Shown: in pieces, positions 32,182 through 44,065 of the stretch | How the letters are laid out: each line of letters opens with the position of its first letter | How positions within the stretch are numbered: position 1 is the first letter of the stretch | Assembly (NCBI RefSeq): GCF_002744245.1 | Contig: NZ_NKHG01000051.1 | Span: 1-64,000, forward strand | Length of the DNA stretch: 64,000 bases | Direction: 5' to 3' | From: Bacillus pumilus | GTDB taxonomy: Bacteria; Bacillota; Bacilli; Bacillales; Bacillaceae | Program-made: the position numbers and the translations under genes | Notes under the pieces: generated by a model | Databases searched by the model: none | Told to the model about the DNA's origin: nothing | The model's input: only the letters and a program-made list of their open reading frames with translations

Positions 32182-33891
32182 TTATTTTCGCAGCTTTAGG
32201 ACAACATCTTCATCAGGAGTGACAAATAATGTTTGCTGCTGATCATACGTAACAAAGCCTGGCTTTGCTCCGTTTGGTTTTTTCACATGTCGAATTTTCG
32301 TATAGTCGACAGGGACGGAGCTTGACTCCTTTGCCTTAGAGAAGTAGGCAGCAATTTGAGCAGCTTCAAGCAAGGTTTGTTCATCAGGTGTTTGATGGCG
32401 TATGACGACATGTGATCCAGGAATATCCTTTGTGTGCAGCCAAATGTCATCACGAGCAGCAGCCTTTGTGGTCAAATACTCGTTTTGTTTGTTGTTTTTT
32501 CCGACCAAAATTGGAATGCCTTGAGAGGATTCATACGTTTCCAGTTGAATGGCTGATGGTTTTTTCTTTTTGGCGTGACGCTTTTGTTTAGCGCGCAAAT
32601 ATTTTCCTTCAACAAGCTCTTCTCTCATTTCCTCTAAATCTTTTGGTGAGGCAGAGGATAGCTGCTGGATCAGCTCTTCAAAATAAACAATTTCTTCATG
32701 TGTCCGCTCGATTTGTTCATTTACGGCCTCTATTGCATTTTTTGCCTTTTGATATTTTGTAAAATACGCCTGCGCATTTTCAGAGGGCGTTTTGTTTGTT
32801 TTGAGCGGTATCGTGATCTCTCCGCCTTCTTCATCGTAATAATTGATGACAGTCGCTTCTTTATCACCTTTTTTAATGGCATATAAATTGGCTGTTAACA
32901 ATTCACCATAGAGCTGGTACTTATGCGCATTTTGAGATTCTTCAAGGGTTCTTTTTAGTTTTTTCAGCTTGTTTTCATTTTTCTTCTTTTCATTCGCAAC
33001 AAACCGTTCCAGGTCAGCCGCCTGCTGTTTTACTCTGTCCCTTTCAGCTTTTCCAAAATAATAGCGGTCAAGCAGCTGGCTGAGAGAATCGAATGTCTTC
33101 ATGTCGCCATTTACATGCTGAAGTTCTAATAAATAAAAGTACTCTTTGCCATCTTTTCTTGTGAGCTGCGGGGTAAAGGAATGCGTCCGAATAAGCTGGA
33201 ACATATCTAGCAGTGTATTTGGAATCGTTTCCTGATTGGCAAGGCCAGCTCTGTGAACGGCTTCCTTTGCAAACAGCGGAGAAACCCCAGAGAATGTATT
33301 GACAATTTGATTGTCGATTTTCCCTTCTTGAAAACGTAAATGCTTTAAAATATCATCCTTCGTCACTTCAAAAGGGTTCAATTTTTGCTGTGCTGGCGGC
33401 AGAAGGTATTCATGACCTGGCAGCACCGTTCGATAGCTGTTCACAGATGGAGAAAGATGCTTCAGACCGTCAATGATCTGCTTCGTTTCGTCCTCAACAA
33501 GAATCAAATTACTGTGCCGGCCCATGATTTCAATATATAGCTTTCGTGTCTGTTCATCGCCAATTTCATTTCGGCTTCGTACGTGAAGCACGATGACCCG
33601 GTCAAATCCAACCTGTTCAAAACGTTCAATGAATCCGCCCTCAAGATGCTTTCGCAGGAGCATACAAAACATTGGAGGTTCACTTGGATTATCGTAATGA
33701 TGCTCAGTGAGTTGCACTCTCGCATAGCTCGGATGAGCCGATAAAAGGAGCTTATGATTTTTCCCGTTTGCTCGGATATGAAAAATGAGCTCGTGCTTAT
33801 ATGGCTGATGTATTTTTGAAATTCTCCCGCCAGTTAAAGTGTCTTGTAATTCATTTGTCATACCGTATGTAAAAATGCCGTCAAATGACAT
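32182..33891 (-). CDS. rqcH: Rqc2/NFACT homolog RqcH (YloA)
   Basis: From the ATG at 33891-33889 the protein has 569 residues. It is an NFACT-family ribosome quality control factor that adds alanine tails to nascent chains on stalled 50S subunits, with YlmH/RqcP as partner. The order is an NFACT-N domain ([11 protein letters not shown], about 1-190), a helix-hairpin-helix part, a long Lys/Glu-rich coiled coil (about 280-430), then an NFACT-R domain ([18 protein letters not shown], about 445-560). The family was first annotated as a fibronectin-binding protein. It is one of only two minus-strand genes in the window. Confidence 0.93.
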   Translation of the reverse strand: MSFDGIFTYGMTNELQDTLTGGRISKIHQPYKHELIFHIRANGKNHKLLLSAHPSYARVQLTEHHYDNPSEPPMFCMLLRKHLEGGFIERFEQVGFDRVIVLHVRSRNEIGDEQTRKLYIEIMGRHSNLILVEDETKQIIDGLKHLSPSVNSYRTVLPGHEYLLPPAQQKLNPFEVTKDDILKHLRFQEGKIDNQIVNTFSGVSPLFAKEAVHRAGLANQETIPNTLLDMFQLIRTHSFTPQLTRKDGKEYFYLLELQHVNGDMKTFDSLSQLLDRYYFGKAERDRVKQQAADLERFVANEKKKNENKLKKLKRTLEESQNAHKYQLYGELLTANLYAIKKGDKEATVINYYDEEGGEITIPLKTNKTPSENAQAYFTKYQKAKNAIEAVNEQIERTHEEIVYFEELIQQLSSASPKDLEEMREELVEGKYLRAKQKRHAKKKKPSAIQLETYESSQGIPILVGKNNKQNEYLTTKAAARDDIWLHTKDIPGSHVVIRHQTPDEQTLLEAAQIAAYFSKAKESSSVPVDYTKIRHVKKPNGAKPGFVTYDQQQTLFVTPDEDVVLKLRK

Positions 33892-33967
33892 GTTGAATAC
33901 ACCCTCTTCTTTCACACAAATCTACTGAAAGAACCTTACGCTTTCTCGTTCTTTAGGCAGTCTTATT

Positions 33968-33996
33968 ATTATAGCATGATTTAGGACGAGTCTGAA
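33968..33996 (-). promoter_or_regulatory. Probable extended -10 promoter of rqcH
   Basis: On the minus strand TATAAT (33973-33968) is preceded by TGC and, 17 bp upstream, by TTCAGA (33996-33991). A 7-bp inverted repeat AAAGAAC / GTTCTTT (33928-33934, 33948-33954) would form a hairpin in the rqcH leader. I found no clear promoter for yloB in the rest of this gap. Confidence 0.6.
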
Positions 33997-34056
33997 TAAA
34001 CTGGCTTATAGAACACTGCATATGAGAGAGAACAAAAGAGGAGTGGACGAGGTCAA

Positions 34057-36732
34057 ATGAATTGGCATGAACTGAACCAAACCGATTTATTAAAAACAAT
34101 GAATACATCGATAGGTGACGGACTGTCAGAAAAAGATGTACAAAAGCGGCTTGAAAAGCACGGACCAAATGAATTGCAGGAAGGGAAAAAGGCGTCGGCT
34201 TTGATCCTCTTTTTAGCGCAATTTAAAGACTTTATGGTGTTAATCTTGCTTGCGGCAACGATCATTTCTGCCTTTTTAGGTGAATACATTGATGCTGTGG
34301 CAATTGTAGCGATTGTTCTCATTAACGGTGTGCTCGGTTTTTATCAGGAGCGCCGGGCGGAAAAATCCCTTCAAGCGCTAAAGGAATTATCCACTCCGCA
34401 TGTGTATGCAAGGAGGAACAATGAGTGGGTCAAGATCCCGTCAAAACACCTCGTGCCTGGGGATATTGTGAAGTTTTCAAGCGGGGACCGGATTGGGGCA
34501 GATATCCGATTACTAGAAACAAAGAGTTTAGAGATCGAAGAGTCAGCCCTTACTGGTGAGTCCATCCCAGCGGTCAAACATGCAAGCCCACTTTCACGAG
34601 ACCATGTATCGCTTGGAGATTTGACGAACATGGCTTTTATGGGGACGCTTGTTACTAGAGGAAGCGGTGTGGGTGTTGTCATCGGTACAGGAATGAATAC
34701 AGCCATGGGACAAATAGCCGGGATGCTGGATGCCGCAGGTAATATGGAAACACCGCTGCAAAGACGTCTCGAACAGCTAGGGAAAATCCTGATTGTTGCT
34801 GCTTTATTTTTAACTGTGCTCGTTGTTGTTCTTGGCGTGGTGCAAGGACATGATTTGTATCATATGTTCTTAGCGGGTGTATCTCTCGCTGTTGCCGCCA
34901 TTCCAGAAGGACTGCCGGCTATTGTAACCGTCGCACTTTCCTTAGGTGTGCAGCGGATGACTAAACAAAAATCAATTGTCAGAAAGCTCCCGGCAGTGGA
35001 AACACTCGGCTGCGCCTCTATCATTTGCTCAGACAAAACAGGAACAATGACGCAAAATAAAATGACAGTAACACATGTGTGGGCAGAGGGGAAAACGTGG
35101 AATATTTCTGGCACAGGCTATGAGCCGTCTGGTGATTTCACCTTAAATGGAGAACTTGTCCATGTTGACAAACACCCAAGCCTGCAAAAGGTTTTATTAT
35201 ATGGAGCGCTTTGTAATACATCGACCATCGTTGAAAAAGATGGGGAGATGAGGCTTGATGGAGATCCAACAGAAGGGGCACTTCTAACCGCAGCGCGTAA
35301 AGCGGGGTTTACTGAGCAATTTATAGAAGCAGGGTTTGACGTAGTAGAGGAGTTTCCTTTTGACTCCGAAAGAAAGATGATGTCAGTCGTCGTAGAAACC
35401 AATCAGAAAGAGCGGTATGTGATTGCCAAAGGTGCGCCAGATGTGCTAATGAACCGTTCAAGTCATATCATGCATGGTGGACGCACAGCCTCTTTCACGC
35501 AAACCCAACGACAAGAAACAGAAGCCGCCATTCAAGGCTTAGCAAGGCAGGCCCTGAGAACCATTGCCATTGCGTATAAAAAAGTTGGTCTGAAAGAAAA
35601 AATCACATCTGTTCAGCAGGCAGAAATGGATTTAACGTTTATTGGGTTAGAGGGCATGATCGATCCACCTCGTCCTGAAGTTAGGCGAGCCATTAAAGAA
35701 TGCCGGGATGCTGGAATTAAAACCGTCATGATTACAGGAGATCACGTAGAAACAGCCAAAGCCATTGCAAAGGACTTGAGCCTTTTGCCGAAGCAAGGAA
35801 AGGTGCTTGACGGAAAAGCATTGGACCAGCTTAGTGATAAAGAGCTTGAGCAAATGGCTGAAAATGTGTACGTCTTTGCCCGGGTATCTCCAGAGCATAA
35901 GCTGAGAATTGTGAAGGCCTACCAAAAAAATGGCCATATTGTGGCGATGACAGGTGATGGGGTCAATGATGCGCCCGCGATTAAACAAGCAGATATCGGA
36001 ATATCAATGGGCATCACCGGAACAGATGTAGCCAAAGAAGCTTCCTCCCTCATCTTACTTGATGACAACTTTGCGACCATTAAATCCGCCATTAAAGAGG
36101 GACGGAATATTTACGAAAACATTCGCAAATTTGTCCGCTATTTGCTTGCCTCCAATGTTGGAGAAATTTTGGTTATGCTGTTTGCGATGCTCCTTGCGCT
36201 TCCGCTCCCTCTCGTACCCATTCAAATTCTATGGGTAAACCTTGTGACAGACGGTCTACCAGCTATGGCACTTGGAATGGATAAGCCAGAAGGCGATGTG
36301 ATGAAGAGAAAGCCGCGGAACATGAAAGAGGGGATTTTTGCAAGAGGGCTTGGCTGGAAGGTCATATCAAGGGGCTTCCTCATCGGGCTGGCCACTTTGT
36401 TAGCATTTATGTTTGTCTATCACCGCGATCCAAACGAACTGCAATATGCACAGACTGTCGCATTTAGCACGCTTGTTTTAGCGCAGCTCATTCATGTATT
36501 TGACTGCCGCAGTGAGCGATCTATTTTTGAACGTAATCTATTTGGGAACCTATACTTAATCGGTGCGGTTTTGTCATCTCTTCTTCTGATGCTTGTGGTC
36601 ATTTATTATCCGCCGCTTCAGCCAATTTTCAAAACGGTGGCGATCGCACCATTTGATTGGCTGCTGATTATCGGTATGTCCGCACTGCCAACTTTTTTAC
36701 TGGCAGGATCACTTTTGACAAGAAAAAAATAA
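34057..36732 (+). CDS. yloB: P-type Ca2+-transporting ATPase YloB
   Basis: The 891-residue P2A-type ATPase is predicted to pump Ca2+ out of the cell. It has an actuator motif (LTGESIPAV), a transport helix ([13 protein letters not shown]), the phosphorylated Asp326 in [12 protein letters not shown], and a hinge ([11 protein letters not shown]). Ten transmembrane segments are expected, with the last six after residue about 690. In B. subtilis YloB contributes to calcium transport during sporulation. It is divergent from rqcH and followed by a hairpin. Confidence 0.93.
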   Translation: MNWHELNQTDLLKTMNTSIGDGLSEKDVQKRLEKHGPNELQEGKKASALILFLAQFKDFMVLILLAATIISAFLGEYIDAVAIVAIVLINGVLGFYQERRAEKSLQALKELSTPHVYARRNNEWVKIPSKHLVPGDIVKFSSGDRIGADIRLLETKSLEIEESALTGESIPAVKHASPLSRDHVSLGDLTNMAFMGTLVTRGSGVGVVIGTGMNTAMGQIAGMLDAAGNMETPLQRRLEQLGKILIVAALFLTVLVVVLGVVQGHDLYHMFLAGVSLAVAAIPEGLPAIVTVALSLGVQRMTKQKSIVRKLPAVETLGCASIICSDKTGTMTQNKMTVTHVWAEGKTWNISGTGYEPSGDFTLNGELVHVDKHPSLQKVLLYGALCNTSTIVEKDGEMRLDGDPTEGALLTAARKAGFTEQFIEAGFDVVEEFPFDSERKMMSVVVETNQKERYVIAKGAPDVLMNRSSHIMHGGRTASFTQTQRQETEAAIQGLARQALRTIAIAYKKVGLKEKITSVQQAEMDLTFIGLEGMIDPPRPEVRRAIKECRDAGIKTVMITGDHVETAKAIAKDLSLLPKQGKVLDGKALDQLSDKELEQMAENVYVFARVSPEHKLRIVKAYQKNGHIVAMTGDGVNDAPAIKQADIGISMGITGTDVAKEASSLILLDDNFATIKSAIKEGRNIYENIRKFVRYLLASNVGEILVMLFAMLLALPLPLVPIQILWVNLVTDGLPAMALGMDKPEGDVMKRKPRNMKEGIFARGLGWKVISRGFLIGLATLLAFMFVYHRDPNELQYAQTVAFSTLVLAQLIHVFDCRSERSIFERNLFGNLYLIGAVLSSLLLMLVVIYYPPLQPIFKTVAIAPFDWLLIIGMSALPTFLLAGSLLTRKK

Positions 36733-36739
36733 TTCGTTA

Positions 36740-36748
36740 TGGTATAAT
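36740..36748 (+). promoter_or_regulatory. Extended -10 promoter before yicC
   Basis: TGG-TATAAT (TATAAT at 36743-36748) is a consensus extended -10. A TTGACA at 36715-36720 is 22 bp away, too far for normal spacing. Transcription would start at about 36755, at the foot of the next hairpin. Confidence 0.5.
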
Positions 36749-36753
36749 TTTGA

Positions 36754-36780
36754 GGTAATAGTATCTGCTATTACCTTTTT
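36754..36780 (+). terminator. Terminator of yloB / 5' hairpin of yicC mRNA
   Basis: A perfect 8-bp stem (GGTAATAG / CTATTACC) with a 6-nt loop is followed by five T and then CATTTTATT. Confidence 0.7.
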
Positions 36781-36815
36781 CATTTTATTAATATGAAAGA
36801 ATTGGGTGTTTTGAC

Positions 36816-37691
36816 ATGATACGCAGTATGACGGGATTCGGCCAAGCGAGTAAAACGGATGGAGAACTGACAGTGTCAGTCGAGCTAAAATCGGTCAATC
36901 ACCGTTTTAAAGAGGTTCATGCCCGTTTGCCGAGGCCGCTTTTATATTTCGAAGATACATTGAAAAAAATCATTCTTCGTCACGTGCAGCGCGGTAGAAT
37001 TGAGCTGTTTGTCACGATTGAAGGCGGTAAACTAGCAAGCCGGTCTCTTCAGATTGACTGGCCGCTTCTTGATGAATACATGAAAGCCGCAAAAGACCTC
37101 GAGGACCGCTATCACATTTCTGGCATCCAGCATGCACATGACTTACTTGAGCTGGAACATGCCGTTCAGGTAGAAGAGTCGGTCAGCCGAAATGAGCAGC
37201 TGGAGTATTTGCTGATAGAAGCCTGTGAAGCTGCTGTCAAGGAGCTTTGCTTCATGAGGGAGCAAGAGGGGACATCTCTTCTAAAAGATTGTGAGCTCAG
37301 GCTGTCTGAACTAGAGGCCTATACAGAAGAAATAAAAGACTTTGCACCAGAGGTTGTGAGTCAGTACAAAGAGCGATTAAATCAAAGATTGCAAGAATGG
37401 ATCGGAGAGGCGCTTGAAGAAAGCCGGCTAGTCACAGAGGCTGCCATCTTTGCTGATCGATGTGACATTACGGAAGAGATCACGAGATTAAAAAGTCATT
37501 TCCAGCAATTTCAGCAAATCCTGACGCAAGGCGGCGCTGCCGGCCGGAAACTTGACTTTCTTGTACAGGAGCTCAACCGTGAAGTGAACACCATTGGATC
37601 AAAAGCGAACCATCACCATTTAACAAAGCTGGTGGTTGAAATGAAAAGTGCTATTGAAAAAATAAAAGAACAAGTGCAAAATATAGAATAG
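36816..37691 (+). CDS. yloC: YicC family endoribonuclease-like protein YloC
   Basis: A 291-residue cytosolic protein of the YicC/YloC family, with the N-terminal signature [11 protein letters not shown] and the C-terminal [22 protein letters not shown]. coli YicC has been reported to affect RNA stability and to have RNase activity. The position upstream of remA and gmk is conserved in Firmicutes. The ATG lies 8 bp after a GGGTG-like site, a modest ribosome binding site. Confidence 0.88.
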   Translation: MIRSMTGFGQASKTDGELTVSVELKSVNHRFKEVHARLPRPLLYFEDTLKKIILRHVQRGRIELFVTIEGGKLASRSLQIDWPLLDEYMKAAKDLEDRYHISGIQHAHDLLELEHAVQVEESVSRNEQLEYLLIEACEAAVKELCFMREQEGTSLLKDCELRLSELEAYTEEIKDFAPEVVSQYKERLNQRLQEWIGEALEESRLVTEAAIFADRCDITEEITRLKSHFQQFQQILTQGGAAGRKLDFLVQELNREVNTIGSKANHHHLTKLVVEMKSAIEKIKEQVQNIE

Positions 37692-37715
37692 TCATTGTGT
37701 ATGCTGTTTACAGTG

Positions 37716-37747
37716 CGTCTCTTTCGGGGAGACTAGAGACGTTTATA
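37716..37747 (+). terminator. Hairpin between yloC and remA
   Basis: The stem CGTCTCT / AGAGACG (7 bp) with a 12-nt loop is followed by TTTATATT. It is a weak terminator or an mRNA end-protecting structure. Confidence 0.4.
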
Positions 37748-37767
37748 TTACAGGGGGACGAAAGAAG

Positions 37768-38037
37768 ATGACCATAAAGTTGATCAATATCGGATTTGGA
37801 AACATCATTTCAGCGAATCGGATGATTTCGATCGTTAGTCCGGAATCAGCACCGATTAAACGAATGATACAAGACGCAAGAGATCGAGGCATGCTCATAG
37901 ATGCTACATACGGAAGAAGAACCCGTGCTGTTGTCATTATGGACAGTGACCATGTCATCTTATCTGCCGTTCAGCCTGAGACTGTCGCGCAAAGACTTTC
38001 TGTAAAAGAAGAAATCATAGATGAAGGGCAGGGGTAA
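37768..38037 (+). CDS. remA: Extracellular matrix regulator RemA (YlzA)
   Basis: An 89-residue DNA-binding protein of the RemA family (DUF370), with [20 protein letters not shown] at the N-terminus. In B. subtilis it activates matrix (eps, tapA) and osmoprotection operons, binding DNA as a ring-like oligomer. The start has CAGGGGGACG. It lies 9 bp before gmk. Confidence 0.94.
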   Translation: MTIKLINIGFGNIISANRMISIVSPESAPIKRMIQDARDRGMLIDATYGRRTRAVVIMDSDHVILSAVQPETVAQRLSVKEEIIDEGQG

Positions 38038-38661
<624 letters not shown>

Positions 38662-38664
38662 ACC

Positions 38665-38868
38665 ATGTTAGATCCTTCAATTGACTCATTGATGAACAAA
38701 CTTGATTCAAAATATACGCTCGTGACAGTGTCTGCACGTCGTGCACGTGAAATGCAAATTCATCAAGATCAGCAAATCGAAAATACAAAGTCTTACAAAT
38801 ATGTAGGGAAAGCACTTGAAGAAATCGACGCTGGTCTTTTGACATTTGAAAAAGAAGATCAAGAATAA
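38665..38868 (+). CDS. rpoZ: RNA polymerase omega subunit (YloH)
   Basis: A 67-residue small RNA polymerase subunit. The conserved [14 protein letters not shown] helps RpoC fold and assemble. It starts 3 bp after gmk with CTGGAGGTAG and ends before a strong terminator, giving a remA-gmk-rpoZ unit. Confidence 0.93.
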   Translation: MLDPSIDSLMNKLDSKYTLVTVSARRAREMQIHQDQQIENTKSYKYVGKALEEIDAGLLTFEKEDQE

Positions 38869-38903
38869 TCTCATCGCTTCTGCAACGCAGATACGGTACG
38901 TTC

Positions 38904-38939
38904 AAAAAAGTCAAAACTACGATTGGTTTTGACTTTTTT
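38904..38939. terminator. Terminator after rpoZ
   Basis: A perfect 14-bp stem (AAAAAAGTCAAAAC / GTTTTGACTTTTTT) with an 8-nt loop, which carries its own A and T runs. Confidence 0.88.
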
Positions 38940-38985
38940 CAATTGTAGACGAATTTGTCAAAAAGGCCTTAAGGGGGACAAACAA

Positions 38986-40203
38986 ATGTTACAGTCAAAA
39001 AATATTTTGCTCGGCGTCAGTGGAGGAATCGCCGTATATAAAGCAGCAGCACTTACTAGTAAACTCGTACAGGCAGGCGCAAATGTAAGAGTGATTATGA
39101 CGGAGTCTGCCCGTGAGTTTGTGTCTCCGCTCACCTTTCAAGCCCTATCTCGGCAGGAGGTCTATGTCGATACGTTTAAAGAGAACAATCCAAAAGTCAT
39201 TGCACATATTGATGTCGCTGACTGGGCCGATCTCATTCTCGTTGCCCCTGCAACAGCACATACGATTGGAAAAATGGCTGCAGGACTCGCAGATGATATG
39301 CTGACCACCACCTTGCTTGCTTCAACAGCACCTGTATGGATCGCACCGGCGATGAATGTGCATATGTATGATCACCCAGCTGTGAAGCGGAACATTCGCA
39401 CATTATATGAAGATGGATACCGGTTTATTGAGCCCAGTGAAGGTTATTTAGCTTGTGGCTACATTGGAAAAGGGCGATTAGAGGAGCCTGAAAAGATCGT
39501 TGAGCACATTCATGCGTTTTTCGATGAGCCAAAAAGCTTGCCGTTTTCAGGTAAAAAAGTCGTGGTGACAGCAGGTCCTACACGAGAGGGGATCGATCCT
39601 GTCCGTTTCTTCACAAATCGATCTACTGGGAAAATGGGTTATGCCATTGCAGAAGCTGCCCAGCAAATGGGAGCTGATGTGACGCTTATTTCAGGACCTG
39701 TTTCTTTGACTGCTCCTGACTATGTAGACGTGGTGCGCGTTGAATCGGCTGAAGACATGTATCAGGCTGCGTTAGATGTGTATGGGGAAGCAGACCTTGT
39801 CATTAAATCAGCAGCAGTTGCCGATTACACCCCTGCAACGACATATTCCCACAAAATGAAAAAACAGGATGGCACACTGGAGATTGAATTCACGCGGACA
39901 AAAGACATTTTAAAAGAGCTAGGGGAAAGAAAAGAGCATCAAGTGCTTGTCGGTTTTGCAGCTGAAACGCAGGACGTAGAATATTACGCGAAAAAGAAAA
40001 TTCAATCCAAGCATTTAGATATGATTGTCGCGAACAATGTAACAGCAGAGGGCGCAGGCTTTGGCACGGATACAAATGTAGTAGCAATCATCAAAGCAGA
40101 CGGAACAAAAAGAGAGCTGCCGATGATGAGCAAAAAAGACCTCGCTTTTGAAATCTTAAAGGAGGCAAAGCAGCTGTTGCCAGAAGAGCGTGATCGAGCA
40201 TGA
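38986..40203 (+). CDS. coaBC: Phosphopantothenoylcysteine decarboxylase / phosphopantothenate-cysteine ligase
   Basis: From ATG 38986 the protein has 405 residues; AAGGGGG at 38971 supports it. It is a bifunctional coenzyme A enzyme. The N-terminal FMN-binding CoaC part (LLGVSGGIAVYKAA, APAMNVHMYDHPAV, and the cysteine in YLACGYIGKGRLEEP) decarboxylates; the C-terminal CoaB part (VVTAGPTREGIDPVRF) ligates cysteine to 4'-phosphopantothenate with CTP. It overlaps priA by 4 bp. Confidence 0.94.
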   Translation: MLQSKNILLGVSGGIAVYKAAALTSKLVQAGANVRVIMTESAREFVSPLTFQALSRQEVYVDTFKENNPKVIAHIDVADWADLILVAPATAHTIGKMAAGLADDMLTTTLLASTAPVWIAPAMNVHMYDHPAVKRNIRTLYEDGYRFIEPSEGYLACGYIGKGRLEEPEKIVEHIHAFFDEPKSLPFSGKKVVVTAGPTREGIDPVRFFTNRSTGKMGYAIAEAAQQMGADVTLISGPVSLTAPDYVDVVRVESAEDMYQAALDVYGEADLVIKSAAVADYTPATTYSHKMKKQDGTLEIEFTRTKDILKELGERKEHQVLVGFAAETQDVEYYAKKKIQSKHLDMIVANNVTAEGAGFGTDTNVVAIIKADGTKRELPMMSKKDLAFEILKEAKQLLPEERDRA

Positions 40204-42608
40204 TTGCTGAAGTCATTGTGGATGTCACGACAAAAGCCATTGATCGGCCATTTGATTATCGTGTGCCAGATCGGTTCAAAGACCTCGTGAAGGCAGGAAT
40301 GAGGGTCGTCGTTCCCTTTGGTCCGAGAAAGATTCAAGGGTTTGTGACAAGAGTCAAAGATGTAACAGACGTAAAAACAGGAAACATCAAGGACATTGTG
40401 GATTTATTTGATTTATCTCCTGTTCTGACAGATGAGCTATTGGAGCTTTCCCACTGGCTGACGGAAAAAACATTGTCCTATCATATTACGGCTCTTCAAT
40501 CCATGCTGCCAGCAGCAATGAAGGCCAAATATGAAAAAGAAATTCAGATGCTATCAGATAAAGAACTTCCGCAGTCATTGAAAGAGCTTTTCGGTCAGCA
40601 AGAAAGTATTCTTTACGCTGACATACCGCCTGAACAACTAAAACAGGTTCAAAAGCAAGTCCAAAAAGGCCATCTAGAAATGAGATATCATGTCTCTCAA
40701 AAATCTGGAAAGAAAAAGGTTCGTACCCTTCAGGTCGCAGTGTCAAAAGAAAGACTTGAAGAAAAGCAGCAGCAGCTAAAGAAAAATGCGGTGAAACAAA
40801 AGGCAGTGCTGTCCTTTTTACTTCATTCGAATGAGACCACTTTTATAGCGAAAGACTTACAGCAGCAAACAGGGGCGAGTTCTCAAACGCTAAAAACCTT
40901 TATTCAAGAAGGTCTGTTTACAGAAAGCTATGAAGAGATCTATCGAGATCCTTATAAAGACCGAGTGTTTACACAATCTGAATCACTCGATCTCACTACA
41001 GAGCAAGCAGAAGCGGCGAAACACATTCATCAAGCAGTGAGTGATCATCAGCACGAAACTTTTCTGCTGCACGGGGTGACAGGTAGCGGGAAAACGGAGA
41101 TTTATTTACAAACCATTGATCATGTCCTTCAAAAAGGAAAAGAAGCGATCGTATTAGTACCTGAAATCTCATTAACTCCTCAAATGGTCCAGCGGTTTAA
41201 AGAACGATTTGGCTCAAATGTGGCTGTTCTTCATAGCGGATTATCGACAGGGGAAAAATATGATGAATGGCGGAAAATTCACCGCAAGGAAGTCAAGCTT
41301 GTCGTAGGGGCAAGGTCAGCTGTTTTCGCTCCGTTTGAAAATCTAGGAATGATTATTATAGATGAAGAGCATGAATCTTCCTATAAACAAGAAGAAATGC
41401 CTCGTTACCATGCCAAGGATGTGGCAATTGAACGAGCAAGACGGCACCAGTGTCCAGTTGTATTAGGAAGTGCAACACCTTCGCTTGAGTCATATGCGCG
41501 TGCCAAAAAAGGTGTGTATACATTGCTAACACTAAAGCACCGCGTGAACCAGCAGCAATTGCCGCACGTATCGTTAATTGATATGAGAGAAGAACTAAGA
41601 AACGGCAACCGGTCGATGTTTTCAGAAGAATTAATGAACCGATTAAAAGAGGTTCTTGAAAGGAAAGAACAAGCTGTCTTATTTTTGAATAAAAGAGGCT
41701 ATTCATCCTTTGTGATGTGCCGTGATTGCGGATATGTGGAGCAATGTCCTCATTGCGAGATTTCTCTCACCTATCACCGCTATCAAAAGCGGCTGAAGTG
41801 TCATTATTGCGGTCACGAAGCCCCCGTACCTGCTGAATGTCCAGAATGCCACAGTGAACATATACGCTATTTTGGTACAGGCACGCAGCGAGTTGAAGAA
41901 GAGCTCGCAAAGGTATTGCCTGATGCGAGGGTGATCCGAATGGATGTGGATACAACCTCACGAAAAGGCGCGCATGAAAAGCTTCTCACCTCATTTGGCA
42001 ACAAAGAAGCGGATATTTTGCTAGGGACGCAGATGATTGCAAAAGGCTTAGATTTTCCAGATGTCACACTTGTCGGTGTACTGAGTGCGGATACATCCCT
42101 TCATATCCCTGATTTTCGTGCAAGTGAAAAAACATTTCAGCTTCTCACGCAAGTCAGCGGAAGGGCGGGACGTCATGAAAAAGCAGGCTCAGTTATTATT
42201 CAAACGTATACGCCTTCGCACTATAGCATTGAATTAACAAAGCATCATGACTATGAAGCCTTTTATGAGCAGGAGATGCTGCATCGCCGTCAGCAGTCCT
42301 ATCCGCCGTTTTATTTTTTGGCAATGGTGACTGTATCACATGAAGAAGTGACGAAGGCAGCACATGTCGCTGATAGCATTGTTCAGTTCCTGAAAATGAA
42401 CTGTGCACCGAATACGAGAATCCTTGGACCGGCTGCATCTCCAATCGCTAAGATCAAAGATAGATATCGATATCAATGCGTGATAAAATACAAAAGGGAA
42501 AATGAACTGGCAAGTTTATTACGGAAAATACAAGACCATTATCAAAAAGAAATGGAACAAAAACAGTTGATGATTTCAATAGATATGAATCCATATATGA
42601 TGATGTAA
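40200..42608 (+). CDS. priA: Primosomal replication protein N', helicase PriA
   Basis: An 802-residue superfamily 2 DNA helicase that reloads the replisome at stalled forks. It has an N-terminal DNA-binding domain (VIVDVTTKAIDRPFDY), Walker A in GVTGSGKTE near residue 295, the DEEH box in IIDEEHESS, and a zinc module of paired CxxC motifs (CRDCGY, CPHCE, CHYCG, CPECHS) near residues 505-560. It is coupled to coaBC by a 4-bp overlap. Confidence 0.95.
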   Translation: MIAEVIVDVTTKAIDRPFDYRVPDRFKDLVKAGMRVVVPFGPRKIQGFVTRVKDVTDVKTGNIKDIVDLFDLSPVLTDELLELSHWLTEKTLSYHITALQSMLPAAMKAKYEKEIQMLSDKELPQSLKELFGQQESILYADIPPEQLKQVQKQVQKGHLEMRYHVSQKSGKKKVRTLQVAVSKERLEEKQQQLKKNAVKQKAVLSFLLHSNETTFIAKDLQQQTGASSQTLKTFIQEGLFTESYEEIYRDPYKDRVFTQSESLDLTTEQAEAAKHIHQAVSDHQHETFLLHGVTGSGKTEIYLQTIDHVLQKGKEAIVLVPEISLTPQMVQRFKERFGSNVAVLHSGLSTGEKYDEWRKIHRKEVKLVVGARSAVFAPFENLGMIIIDEEHESSYKQEEMPRYHAKDVAIERARRHQCPVVLGSATPSLESYARAKKGVYTLLTLKHRVNQQQLPHVSLIDMREELRNGNRSMFSEELMNRLKEVLERKEQAVLFLNKRGYSSFVMCRDCGYVEQCPHCEISLTYHRYQKRLKCHYCGHEAPVPAECPECHSEHIRYFGTGTQRVEEELAKVLPDARVIRMDVDTTSRKGAHEKLLTSFGNKEADILLGTQMIAKGLDFPDVTLVGVLSADTSLHIPDFRASEKTFQLLTQVSGRAGRHEKAGSVIIQTYTPSHYSIELTKHHDYEAFYEQEMLHRRQQSYPPFYFLAMVTVSHEEVTKAAHVADSIVQFLKMNCAPNTRILGPAASPIAKIKDRYRYQCVIKYKRENELASLLRKIQDHYQKEMEQKQLMISIDMNPYMMM

Positions 42609-42623
42609 AACGGAGGGCTTTCA

Positions 42624-43106
42624 GTGGCAGTAAAACCAATAGTCATACATCCGGCAGAAGTGCTTGAGCAAAAGACAGCACTCGTCGATACCTTTGATAA
42701 AAAGCTCAAAAAACTGCTAGATGATATGTACGATACAATGCTTGAGCAAGATGGAGTGGGACTTGCAGCGCCGCAAATCGGCATCTCAAAAAGAATCGCA
42801 GTTGTAGATATAGGAGAAGAATCTGGCAGAATTGATTTAGTGAATCCCGAGATTCTTGAAGTGAAAGGAAGTCAAACAGACATTGAAGGCTGCTTGAGCT
42901 TCCCATCTTTATACGGCGCTGTAGAAAGACCAAGTTATGTGAAGGTGAAAGCCTTTGATAAGAAAGGCAAACCATTTACAATAGAAGCAGAAGGATTTTT
43001 AGCAAGAGCTTTATTGCACGAAATTGATCATTTAGACGGCGTATTATTCACGTCGAAAATCATTCAAACCTATACAGAAAAAGAACTTGCGGAAATGGAA
43101 GGGTGA
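42624..43106 (+). CDS. def: Peptide deformylase
   Basis: A 160-residue metal hydrolase that removes the formyl group from nascent proteins. All three motifs are intact: [17 protein letters not shown] and HEIDHLDG. It starts with GTG 9 bp after CGGAGGG. It is encoded next to fmt, which adds the formyl group to initiator tRNA. Confidence 0.95.
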   Translation: MAVKPIVIHPAEVLEQKTALVDTFDKKLKKLLDDMYDTMLEQDGVGLAAPQIGISKRIAVVDIGEESGRIDLVNPEILEVKGSQTDIEGCLSFPSLYGAVERPSYVKVKAFDKKGKPFTIEAEGFLARALLHEIDHLDGVLFTSKIIQTYTEKELAEMEG

Positions 43107-43111
43107 AGAAA

Positions 43112-44065
43112 ATGGCACGTATTGTATTTATGGGAACCCCTGATTTCTCAGTACCTGTGCTAGAAACACTAATGACAGAAGGATACGAAGTCGTAGGGGT
43201 CGTCACACAGCCAGATCGCCCGAAAGGCAGAAAACGAGTGCTGACACCGCCTCCTGTGAAAGTAGAAGCCCTAAAGCATGGCATTCCTGTTTTACAGCCT
43301 GAAAAGGTACGTCTTGATGAAGAAATCGATAAAGTGCTTGCGTTAAAGCCGGATTTAATCGTGACAGCAGCATTTGGACAAATTTTGCCAAAAAGATTAC
43401 TGGATGAGCCTGAATTTGGCTGTATCAATGTTCATGCCTCATTGCTGCCAGAGCTAAGAGGGGGTGCGCCAATCCATTATGCGATCCTGCAAGGTAAAAA
43501 GAAAACAGGCGTAACGATCATGTACATGGTTGAAAAGCTCGATGCAGGTGACATGATTAGCAAAGTAGAAGTAGAAATTGATGAATTAGACAACGTTGGG
43601 ACATTGCATGATAAATTAAGTGTAGCAGGCGCAGCGTTACTAAAGGATACTGTTCCAAATGTTCTAAGTCGATCCATTTCTCCGATCCCGCAAAATGAAG
43701 AGGCGGCAACCTATGCGCCAAATATTAAGCGAGAGCAAGAAAGATTAGACTGGACAAAACCCGGCGAAGAGCTTTACAACCAAGTTCGCGGCTTAAATCC
43801 ATGGCCAGTTGCCTATACTGAGTGGAACGGCGCCAATTTAAAAATTTGGGAAGCAAAAAAAGTTTCGCTTCAAGCGCAAAGAGAGCCTGGAGAAGTGATT
43901 GAGCTGCAAAAAGAAGGACCAGTTATTGCGGCTGGGAATCAGCAAGGTCTTTTATTAACAAGTGTACAACCAGCTGGAAAGAAAAAAATGAGCGGGGAAG
44001 ACTTTTTAAGAGGCGCAAATATCGAAATTGGACAGAAATTAGGGTTAATGAATGAAGAAAAGTAA
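43112..44065 (+). CDS. fmt: Methionyl-tRNA formyltransferase
   Basis: From ATG 43112 the protein has 317 residues, starting [13 protein letters not shown]; a GTG at 43103 would add three residues but lacks spacing from GGAAGGG. It formylates Met-tRNAfMet with 10-formyl-THF. The catalytic region is [15 protein letters not shown], near residue 107. The C-terminal OB-like domain binds tRNA. The end overlaps rsmB by 14 bp. Confidence 0.95.
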   Translation: MARIVFMGTPDFSVPVLETLMTEGYEVVGVVTQPDRPKGRKRVLTPPPVKVEALKHGIPVLQPEKVRLDEEIDKVLALKPDLIVTAAFGQILPKRLLDEPEFGCINVHASLLPELRGGAPIHYAILQGKKKTGVTIMYMVEKLDAGDMISKVEVEIDELDNVGTLHDKLSVAGAALLKDTVPNVLSRSISPIPQNEEAATYAPNIKREQERLDWTKPGEELYNQVRGLNPWPVAYTEWNGANLKIWEAKKVSLQAQREPGEVIELQKEGPVIAAGNQQGLLLTSVQPAGKKKMSGEDFLRGANIEIGQKLGLMNEEK

